A DNA stretch of 6,346 nt from Planctomycetota bacterium (lineage in GTDB: Bacteria > Planctomycetota > Phycisphaerae > UBA1845 > Fen-1342). This document shows, in pieces, positions 1-5,905 of this stretch (the first letter of the stretch is position 1; every line of letters begins with the position of its first letter). The notes under the pieces are model-generated. The model worked only from the letters and a program-made list of their open reading frames with translations, was not told the DNA's origin and did not search any database. The translations under genes and the position numbers were made by a program. The stretch lies in the NCBI GenBank assembly GCA_030616465.1, contig JAUWXH010000131.1, positions 1 to 6,346 on the forward strand, read 5' to 3'.

Positions 1-1
1 T

Positions 2-1273
2 GGCAACCCGCTCTGGGTGCTGTTCAAGATTCTGGCCGTCCTGTTCGCCGTCTCGACGATGCTGAACTCGTTCGGCGGCGGGAACATGTTCCAGGGCTGG
101 AACGTCTCCAACACGCTCCGGTCATACTTCAACGTCAACGAGTACTTCTCCGCGACGATCGTGGCGGCGCTGGTGGCCCTGGTGATCATCGGGGGGATCA
201 AGCGCATTGGGCAGGTGGCCTCGAAGCTGGTCCCGTTCATGTGCGTGATCTACGTGCTGGGGGCGCTGTACGTGATCGGGACGAGCGTGGTTGACGTCCC
301 CTACTACCTGGGGCTGATCTTCAAGTCCGCGTTCACGCCGAGCGCCGAGGTCGGCGGCTTCGCCGGCGCGACGGTCTGGATCGCCTTCCAGCAGGGGCTG
401 CGACGGGCGTGCTTCTCGAACGAGGCCGGGGAAGGCTCGGCGGCGATGGCCCACGCCGCCGCCAAGACCGAGGAGCCGATCCGCGAAGGCGTCGTGGCCG
501 GCATCGGACCGTTCGTTGACACGCTGATCATTTGCACGATGAGCGCTCTGGTGCTGCTGATGAGCGGAGCGTGGAACCGGCCCCCGGTCGGGACCGTGGC
601 CGCGATCAGCCAGAACACCGTCGTCGTGGAGTGCACCGGGGAGCTGCCCGAGAAGATGGACGCCCTCTACGTGGACCGCGTGCAGCCGGGCGACGAACGG
701 AGACTGACCATCTACGTCGAGCGCGGCGACAGCGAGAAGCTCGACACACTGGCCGTCGGGATCCTGGAGCTGGGACGGGATCAAACGCGGCCGGGTTGGG
801 CCGCCGTGCAGACGGTGACGCTCGATCTGACCACGGTGGAAGAGGATGACCGCGAGAAGATCGCCAAGATCAGCGCAGGTCAGCCCGTGCACCTCGACAT
901 GGAGGGCGCCGACCTGACCGCTTTCGCCTTCGACACCACCATCTTCGGCTTCGGCAAGTACATCGTCACGCTGGGCGTGTGCCTGTTCGCGTTCAGCACG
1001 ATGATCAGTTGGAGCTACTACGGCGAGAAGGGAGCCGAATACCTGCTCGGCCCGCAGGCAATTCTGCCGTACAAGTTCCTGTTCGTGATCTTCGTGTTCC
1101 TGGGGATGGTGCTGAAGAAGTTCCAGACCGTCTACGACTTCTCCGACGCCACCACCGGGCTGATGGTGCTGTGCAACCTGCCGGCGGTGCTCATTCTCTC
1201 GCCGCACGTGCTCCGGGCCGGCAAGGAGTACTTCCGCCGGCTGGATGGCGGCCAGATGCCGCGTCTGCGGTAG
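2..1273 (+). CDS. Sodium:alanine/glycine symporter (AGCS family), 5'-truncated, with soluble insert
   Basis: This is the C-terminal 423 residues of an inner-membrane amino-acid:cation symporter of the AGCS (AlsT/DagA/YaaJ-like) family, which takes up alanine or glycine with Na+ through a LeuT-like fold. The frame is open from base 2. The GTG at 17 lies inside conserved sequence and is not the start, so the N-terminal helices lie outside the window. Counting from base 2, family hallmarks are GGGNMFQGWN (25-34), GIKRIGQ (65-71), the diagnostic GLRRACFSNEAGEGS (132-146), a helix with DTLIICT (about 164-188), FSTMISWSYYGEK (331-343) and a last hydrophobic helix (386-400) followed by a basic tail. 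Residues about 190-302 are hydrophilic and beta-rich, and replace what is normally a short loop between LeuT-fold helices 7 and 8. The family is certain; the substrate is not. A 195-base spacer separates it from the next gene, so co-transcription is not evident. Confidence 0.93.
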   Translation, partial: GNPLWVLFKILAVLFAVSTMLNSFGGGNMFQGWNVSNTLRSYFNVNEYFSATIVAALVALVIIGGIKRIGQVASKLVPFMCVIYVLGALYVIGTSVVDVPYYLGLIFKSAFTPSAEVGGFAGATVWIAFQQGLRRACFSNEAGEGSAAMAHAAAKTEEPIREGVVAGIGPFVDTLIICTMSALVLLMSGAWNRPPVGTVAAISQNTVVVECTGELPEKMDALYVDRVQPGDERRLTIYVERGDSEKLDTLAVGILELGRDQTRPGWAAVQTVTLDLTTVEEDDREKIAKISAGQPVHLDMEGADLTAFAFDTTIFGFGKYIVTLGVCLFAFSTMISWSYYGEKGAEYLLGPQAILPYKFLFVIFVFLGMVLKKFQTVYDFSDATTGLMVLCNLPAVLILSPHVLRAGKEYFRRLDGGQMPRLR

Positions 1274-1296
1274 CGGCTGGTGTCTCTGCAAATCCA

Positions 1297-1326
1297 ACGG
1301 TCGGCGTCCTACCGACCGTAGACGCC
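1297..1326 (+). terminator. Overlapping inverted repeats after the symporter stop, possible terminator or attenuator-like element
   Basis: Twenty-three bases after the symporter stop there is a perfect 8-bp stem, ACGGTCGG (1297-1304) with CCGACCGT (1312-1319), around a 7-base loop. A second perfect stem, GGCGTC (1303-1308) with GACGCC (1321-1326), shares bases with the first, so the two hairpins exclude each other. A third stem follows, CAGAGG (1326-1331) with CCTCTG (1354-1359). There is no T-run after any of them, so a classical intrinsic terminator is not shown. They may only mark the mRNA 3' end. Confidence 0.3.
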
Positions 1327-1387
1327 AGAGGAGGCCCTGACCCGGCGACCGAGCCTCTGACTGCACTGCCGTTGGCATCCTCTTGCC

Positions 1388-1449
1388 CGCGGGGTTCCGC
1401 GCTGTATGGTGTTCGTTGGTGCGGAACGGGACGGCCAGGTTCCCCGTCC
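1388..1449 (+). promoter_or_regulatory. Two small hairpins in the leader of the DUF502 gene
   Basis: CGCGG (1388-1392) can pair with CCGCG (1397-1401) around a 4-base loop. GGACGG (1429-1434) can pair with CCGTCC (1444-1449) around a 9-base loop, ending seven bases before the ribosome-binding site of the next gene. I see no convincing -35/-10 pair in 1274-1468. In DNA this GC-rich, stems of 5-6 bp are expected by chance, so a regulatory role is only a possibility. Confidence 0.15.
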
Positions 1450-1455
1450 GCAAAC

Positions 1456-1459
1456 GGAG
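1456..1459 (+). promoter_or_regulatory. Ribosome-binding site setting the DUF502 start at 1469
   Basis: GGAG lies 9 bases before the ATG at 1469. The in-frame ATG at 1406 has no comparable site and would add 21 residues unlike the family, so this site decides the start. Confidence 0.65.
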
Positions 1460-1468
1460 ATCATCTGC

Positions 1469-2359
1469 ATGCCCGAACCGGAGTCGGCCGGCAAGACCAA
1501 ACCTCACCGCAGCCGCATCGGTGCCACGCTGAAGGTGCTGATCCGCACGCGCGTGATGGCGGGTCTGTTGGTAGTGCTGCCGGTCTACATCACCATCATG
1601 CTGATCAAGTTCGTCTTCGGGCTGATGCGGGACTCGTCGCTGTGGGTGGTCGAGGCCTACCTGCGCAGCTCGCTCGGCGAACCACTGCTCGAACGTTGGG
1701 AAGTGTTTGTTACTACCCCCGATGGGCCGGAGCTTCTATCCGTCGCTACTGCGCTAGCGAACTTGGAAGAGCGCCTTGGACACGTCGCGAATAGCGAGGA
1801 ATTCCTCGAAATCCTCCCGGAACGCATCGAATGGGGCATCGCGATTCTTTCGGTCCTGCTGACAATCACCATCCTCTATGCAGTGGGAATGTTCACCGCC
1901 AACATCTTCGGCCGGCGACTGGTCGAAATGTTCGAGCGTTTCGTCGCTCGCGTACCGATGGTCAAGACCGTCTACCGCGCCTCGAAACAGATTCTGACCA
2001 CGCTGACCGGCGAACAGACGCAGAACTTCCAGCGCGTCGCGTTGGTCCCCTTCCCGCAGGAGAAGATGCGCTGTGTGGGCTTTGTCACCGCAATGTTCAA
2101 CGACTCCCGTACCGGTGAGGAACTCGCCACTGTCTTTATCCCGACCACGCCCAACCCCACCACCGGCTACTTGCAAATCCTCAAACGCAAGGACCTGGTC
2201 GAGCTGGATTGGAGCGTTGAGGAGGCGGTACAGACAATCATGTCCGGCGGCATCCTGCGACCGGATTTCCTGACAATCGTGCCCGGGGCCCAGCAACACA
2301 AGGATTTGCCGCCAGTCAAGCCGCCGGGCTCACAGCCCACACCCGGCGATGCGTCTTAG
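1469..2359 (+). CDS. DUF502 family membrane protein with enlarged extracytoplasmic loop
   Basis: A 296-residue integral membrane protein of the DUF502 family, which also includes plant COV/LCV proteins. The biochemical role in bacteria is not established. The basic N-terminus (KPHRSR and RTR, residues 11-29) precedes helix 1 (about 28-52, with GLLVVLPVYIT). Helix 2 is about 122-145 (GIAILSVLLTITILYAVG). The conserved cytoplasmic part follows: FGRRLVEMFERF, then RVPMVKTVYRASKQ (161-174), VALVPFP (190-196), GFVTA (204-208), VFIPTTPNPTTGYL (222-235) and MSGGIL (258-263). The tail from about 272 is Pro/Gln-rich and looks disordered. Residues about 56-121 between the helices form a longer loop than usual for the family, predicted to lie outside the membrane by the positive-inside rule. 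The start at 1469 has a GGAG 9 bases upstream. The gene faces the aminotransferase gene tail to tail. Confidence 0.9.
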   Translation: MPEPESAGKTKPHRSRIGATLKVLIRTRVMAGLLVVLPVYITIMLIKFVFGLMRDSSLWVVEAYLRSSLGEPLLERWEVFVTTPDGPELLSVATALANLEERLGHVANSEEFLEILPERIEWGIAILSVLLTITILYAVGMFTANIFGRRLVEMFERFVARVPMVKTVYRASKQILTTLTGEQTQNFQRVALVPFPQEKMRCVGFVTAMFNDSRTGEELATVFIPTTPNPTTGYLQILKRKDLVELDWSVEEAVQTIMSGGILRPDFLTIVPGAQQHKDLPPVKPPGSQPTPGDAS

Positions 2360-2379
2360 CCGAACGCGGCGGCGGGTGG

Positions 2380-2404
2380 CACGGTCTAGCGAAGCCAGGC
2401 CGTG
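2380..2404. terminator. Hairpin in the convergent intergenic region, possible bidirectional terminator
   Basis: CACGGTCT (2380-2387) pairs with AGGCCGTG (2397-2404) around a 9-base loop, giving an 8-bp stem with one G-T wobble. It lies 20 bases after the DUF502 stop and 41 bases from the aminotransferase stop on the other strand. A weaker bulged stem occupies 2412-2430. Neither has a T-tract, so termination is suggested mainly by position between two convergent genes. Confidence 0.3.
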
Positions 2405-2445
2405 GTTCGCCAAGCGTCGTAAGAGACGTTCGGCCAGCACGGCCC

Positions 2446-3561
2446 CTACAGCAAGCTCTTGAGCGTCTCAGCAATGCGGTCCACGTCGGCCTCGGTCAGA
2501 CCGTTATGGAACGGCAGGGCAATCGTCCGGGCGGAAAGCGCCTCGGTGATCGGGAAGTCCCCGAGCTTGTAGCCGAACTGTTCCACGTAAAAGGGCTGGA
2601 GGTGGATGGGCGTGAAGTAATCGCTGCACGCGATGCCGGCCTCACGCAGCTTCTGCAATATGGCGTCGCGATCCTGCTGGGAATACTCGTCCGCCAGCCG
2701 CACGACCATCACGAACCAGCTTTTTTGCACGTCGTCGGGGACTTTCTGCATGATTACGCGCGGCTCGTCGGCGAGCCGTTGGCGGTACCACTCGGCGACC
2801 TGCGACCGCTTGGCGATGATCCCATCCAGCCGGCGCATCTGTATGACGCCCAGCGCACAGTTCAGCTCACTGAGGCGGTAGTTGTAGCCCAGGCGGGCGT
2901 GCTGAAGCCAACCGGCGTCCGGGTCGCGGCCCTGATTACGCACCGAACGGACCAGGAACGCGATCTCATCGTCGTTCGTGACGACCATGCCGCCCTCGCC
3001 GGTCGTGATCTGCTTGTTCGGGTAGAAGCCGAACGTGCCGGCCTCGCCCAGCGTGCCGGCCGGGCGACCCCGGTAGGCCGCCCCGAGCGCCTCGCAGGAG
3101 TCTTCGAGCACACGGAGGTTGTGCTTGCGGGCCAGCGCCCAGATCGCGTCCATGTCCGGGATCGACCCGAACACATCGACCGGCAGAAGCGCTTTGGTCC
3201 TCGGCGTGACGGCGGCCTCGATCCGTGCCGCGTCGATCTGCCAGGTCCGCGGGTCGATGTCCACGAAGACCGGCTTGGCACCGTCGAAAAGAATGCTGTT
3301 GGCCGAGGCGATGAACGAAAACGGCGTGGTAATCACCTCGTCGCCCGGGCCGAGCCCCATCGCCCGCCAGCACAGGTGCAGCCCCGCCGTCCCGCTGCTG
3401 CAAGCGACGGCGTGCTTGACGCCCAGCCGTTCGGTGAACGTCTGCTCGAACTCGGCGAGCTTGGGCCCCAGGCTGAACTGAGGTGTTCGCAGCACGCTCA
3501 GGACGGCATCGATTTCCGCCTGCGTGATGTCCGGGCCGGATAAGCTGATCTGTTGCCTCAC
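2446..3561 (-). CDS. DegT/DnrJ/EryC1/StrS family PLP-dependent sugar aminotransferase
   Basis: A 371-residue cytosolic fold-type I PLP enzyme of the family that transaminates keto-sugar nucleotides, normally with glutamate as amino donor, to make amino sugars for surface polysaccharides or glycoproteins. The length is normal. Counting from the GTG at 3561: SSGTAGLH (55-62) for cofactor phosphate contacts, PFSFIASANS (80-89), VDIDPRTW (100-107), LEDSCEALGA (152-161) whose Asp154 should contact the PLP ring nitrogen, and FYPNKQITTGEGG (179-191) whose Lys183 should form the Schiff base. GYNYRLSELNCALG (225-238) and the C-terminal PIHLQPFY segment also fit. All key residues are present, so it should be active. 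GTG at 3561 is chosen because GGGAG lies 6 bases upstream on the minus strand and the family's opening ISLSGPDIT follows. The open frame extends to 3744 but that part does not resemble the family. The exact sugar product cannot be read from sequence. Confidence 0.95.
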   Translation of the reverse strand: MRQQISLSGPDITQAEIDAVLSVLRTPQFSLGPKLAEFEQTFTERLGVKHAVACSSGTAGLHLCWRAMGLGPGDEVITTPFSFIASANSILFDGAKPVFVDIDPRTWQIDAARIEAAVTPRTKALLPVDVFGSIPDMDAIWALARKHNLRVLEDSCEALGAAYRGRPAGTLGEAGTFGFYPNKQITTGEGGMVVTNDDEIAFLVRSVRNQGRDPDAGWLQHARLGYNYRLSELNCALGVIQMRRLDGIIAKRSQVAEWYRQRLADEPRVIMQKVPDDVQKSWFVMVVRLADEYSQQDRDAILQKLREAGIACSDYFTPIHLQPFYVEQFGYKLGDFPITEALSARTIALPFHNGLTEADVDRIAETLKSLL

Positions 3562-3674
3562 GCCACGCTCCCAGTCACAGCCGCTCCACGGGGTCACCCC
3601 CGATCCCCATGCCCCGGGCCTCCATCGCTGGACGCACTGCCCGCGCCGAGCGCGGAAGGCTATCATATCGTCTG
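3562..3674. promoter_or_regulatory. Divergent intergenic region between aminotransferase and ABC exporter
   Basis: This 113-base spacer should hold the promoters of both divergent genes. A TATCAT/TATGAT-like box occurs at 3661-3667 but I see no matching -35 box on either strand. A GC-only hairpin, CCGCGC (3641-3646) with GCGCGG (3650-3655) around a 3-base loop, abuts the GGAAGG at 3654-3659 that is the only Shine-Dalgarno-like match for the ABC gene. That match is 15 bases from the ATG at 3675, longer than usual. Confidence 0.3.
3568..3572 (-). promoter_or_regulatory. Ribosome-binding site setting the aminotransferase start
   Basis: On the minus strand GGGAG ends six bases before the GTG at 3561. 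It supports that start over upstream in-frame codons, which would extend the gene into the ABC transporter coding region. Confidence 0.65.
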
Positions 3675-5825
3675 ATGCGAAGGACGGCTCCCCGCAAAAC
3701 CTGGCTGCCCGACTTCCGCCGCTCGCTGGCGTTCCTGCGCCCACACCGCCGACCGCTGATCATCGGGTTGGTGATGGCACTGGGCGTGAGCGTGTTCTAC
3801 ACGTTCAGCATTTCCAGCGTCGTTCCGCTGCTGAAGGTGATGTTCGCGGATCACGAGACGCTCGCGGACTGGTTGCACCGTGTGGAGACCGAGCACCGCC
3901 TGGGGGTGAGCCTGGTCCCTGACCTGCCGGACGACCCGGCCGGGCTGACGATCGACCGCGTGCGCGCCGGCTGGCCTGCCGCCGGCGTGCTGAACGATGG
4001 CGACCGAATCGTGTCGATCGCCGGTCACGCCCCCAGCTCGTATGCCCTGATGCACCGCTTGAGCAAACACGCGCCGCAGCAACTGGAGGCCGTGCTCATC
4101 GAATCCCCCGACGGCGCCCGCCGCGAGGCTCGGCTCACCTTACGCCCCTACCGCTGGTGGTGGGGTGTTGCCGAGGCGGCCGCGGCGGCATTGCCGGCCG
4201 GAAAAGACCCGACCAGCCGGCTTTATACGCTCGGCATCGTGATGGCCGTGCTGGTGCTCGTCTCGCTGTTGGGCAGCCTATGTCGCTTCGCCAACGCGGG
4301 GCTGGTCGCCACCGCGGTCCAACGCACCGTGCACGACCTACGCACCAGGCTGGCCGATCACGTCCTGCGCCTGCCCCTGCACTGGCATAGCACCCAGCCG
4401 CCCGGCGACACCCTCGGCCGCTTCGCCAACGACCTCAACAAGGTCGAGATCGGCATCTGGACGCTCTGCGGCAAGACCGTGCGCGAGCCGCTCAAGGCGA
4501 TCGGCGTGCTGGTGCTTACTGTCGCGATCGACTGGCGCCTGCTGGTCGTGGCGGTGATCGGCATTCCGATCGGCGCGCTGGTGATCCGCACCTTCGGCCG
4601 AATGGTCAAGCGGGCCCAACGGCGAGCCTCACAATCCTGGGGCCGCCTGCTCGATCATCTCGACGAGCGCCTGGCCGGTATCCGCGTCGTCAAAGCGTAC
4701 AGCATGGAGGCTGCCGAGAGCCGCCGCTTCGAGCGCGAAGGCCGCACTCTCCGGCACGCCCAGACGCACATCGAGCTGGTGGATGCCGCCACCAAGCCCT
4801 CACTCGAAACCCTGGCGATGGTGGCCGTGGCCGCGTTCATCGTCTACGGCGGCAGCCGGGTGTTTCATGGGCAGCTCGAGCCGCACCTGTTCTTCGCGGC
4901 GGTGGTGTGCCTGGCAGGCATCTTCGATCCGGTCCGCAAGATGGGGAACGTCAACAACCGCCTCCAGGCCGCGGAGGCCTCGGCCCGGCGACTGTTCGAG
5001 CTGCTCGACCTGCCGAGCGAGGAGCCGCAGGCCGCCGCGCGCGACGGCTTGGTGCTGCCCCATCTGGAACGGACCATCGAGTTCCACGACGTGAGCTTCG
5101 CGTATCCCGCCAACCCCGACCGCACCGTGCTCGACGGCATCAAGCTGACCGTCCGGCGGGGCCAGGTGGTCGCGCTGGTCGGCCCGAACGGCTCCGGCAA
5201 GACCACGCTCATGTCCCTGCTGATGCGCTTCTACGATCCGACGCGCGGGCAGATTCTGATCGACGGGCAGGACATCGCCGAGGTAACGCTCGAATCTCTG
5301 CGGGCGCAAGTGGGGTTGGTCACGCAGGAAGCCGTCATCTTCTCCGACACCGTGCGCGACAACATCGCCTACGGCACGAACGACGGGACCGAGGACACAA
5401 TCCGCCGGGCCGCCCGGCTTGCGCACGTGGACGAGTTCCTCCATGAGCTGAGCCGCAAGCATGACGCGAGAATCGCCCACGGCTACGACGCCCGCATCAG
5501 TGCGCGCACGCTCTCCGGCGGTCAGCGGCAGCGGATCGCCCTGGCGCGAGCCATTCTGCGTGACCCGCCGATCCTGATCCTGGACGAAGCGACCAGCCAG
5601 GTGGACAGCGAGTCGGAGCGGAAGATCCAGGAGGCGATGGAGGACGCGTCGCGCGGGCGGACCACGTTTATCATCGCCCACCGCTTCAGCACGATCGCGC
5701 ACGCCGATTTGATCGTCGTGCTGAACGAAGGACGCATTATCGCCACCGGCCACCACGACGAGCTGCTGCGTTCCTGCCCGTTCTACGTCACCCTGTGCGA
5801 GACGCAGTTCGCCCACGCGACGTGA
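3675..5825 (+). CDS. MsbA-type ABC exporter (fused TMD-NBD) with a PDZ domain in the first extracytoplasmic loop
   Basis: A 716-residue half-transporter of the lipid/drug exporter class. It should dimerise in the inner membrane and use ATP to flip a lipid, lipid-linked saccharide or other amphiphile. Helix 1 is about 27-52. Residues about 78-158 form a PDZ-like domain (LTIDRVRAGWPAAG..LNDGDRIVSIAG), then a Trp-rich stretch (YRWWW, 159-163), then helix 2 from 183. The remaining TMD is normal (VREPLKAIG is typical of MsbA relatives). The NBD is complete: A-loop Tyr477, Walker A GPNGSGKTT (503-511), Q-loop Gln551, signature LSGGQRQR (613-620), Walker B ILILDE (633-638, catalytic Glu638) and switch His669. 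The D-loop reads SQVD instead of the common SALD, which does not suggest loss of function. Usual family length is 570-620; the excess is the loop insert. ATG 3675 is preferred; ATG 3609 lacks a ribosome-binding site and adds a non-conserved basic stretch. The DUF2723 gene follows 80 bases later on the same strand and may be co-transcribed. The substrate is unknown. Confidence 0.95.
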   Translation: MRRTAPRKTWLPDFRRSLAFLRPHRRPLIIGLVMALGVSVFYTFSISSVVPLLKVMFADHETLADWLHRVETEHRLGVSLVPDLPDDPAGLTIDRVRAGWPAAGVLNDGDRIVSIAGHAPSSYALMHRLSKHAPQQLEAVLIESPDGARREARLTLRPYRWWWGVAEAAAAALPAGKDPTSRLYTLGIVMAVLVLVSLLGSLCRFANAGLVATAVQRTVHDLRTRLADHVLRLPLHWHSTQPPGDTLGRFANDLNKVEIGIWTLCGKTVREPLKAIGVLVLTVAIDWRLLVVAVIGIPIGALVIRTFGRMVKRAQRRASQSWGRLLDHLDERLAGIRVVKAYSMEAAESRRFEREGRTLRHAQTHIELVDAATKPSLETLAMVAVAAFIVYGGSRVFHGQLEPHLFFAAVVCLAGIFDPVRKMGNVNNRLQAAEASARRLFELLDLPSEEPQAAARDGLVLPHLERTIEFHDVSFAYPANPDRTVLDGIKLTVRRGQVVALVGPNGSGKTTLMSLLMRFYDPTRGQILIDGQDIAEVTLESLRAQVGLVTQEAVIFSDTVRDNIAYGTNDGTEDTIRRAARLAHVDEFLHELSRKHDARIAHGYDARISARTLSGGQRQRIALARAILRDPPILILDEATSQVDSESERKIQEAMEDASRGRTTFIIAHRFSTIAHADLIVVLNEGRIIATGHHDELLRSCPFYVTLCETQFAHAT

Positions 5826-5905
5826 GCTCGGTAAGGACGTCGGCAAGCTGGCACGCCGTGAGAAATCCCGACTAACATGTCGTGCAGAGACCAGCGGGGC
5901 GCACT

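Noticed and set aside
122..1507. 461-codon open frame on the minus strand opposite the symporter
   Set aside because: Its translation is rich in His, Arg, Gln and Asp with no recognisable domain, which is typical of the antisense of a high-GC gene. The plus strand encodes clear AGCS motifs across the same bases.
979..1794. Plus-strand 271-codon frame spanning the symporter end and DUF502 start
   Set aside because: Pro/Arg/Ala-rich translation without motifs, overlapping two real genes in another frame.
2506..3543. 345-codon open frame on the plus strand opposite the aminotransferase
   Set aside because: Composition is Arg/Ala/Asp/Val-rich with no family motif, and it mirrors the aminotransferase, which has all catalytic residues intact.
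3609..3674. Upstream ATG for the ABC exporter
   Set aside because: No ribosome-binding site precedes 3609 and the added 22 residues are basic and unlike exporter N-termini. It is not fully excluded.
3562..3744. N-terminal extension of the aminotransferase to 3744
   Set aside because: The extra 61 residues are unlike the family and would overlap the ABC exporter start; the GTG at 3561 has a good ribosome-binding site.
4800..5846. 348-codon open frame on the minus strand opposite the ABC nucleotide-binding domain
   Set aside because: A high-GC shadow frame; the plus strand has every ABC ATPase motif in order.
5826..5905. Possible terminator between the ABC exporter and DUF2723 genes
   Set aside because: Only short imperfect pairings (such as GTCGG with CCGAC over a 24-base loop) and no T-run; nothing stands out, so read-through into DUF2723 is possible.
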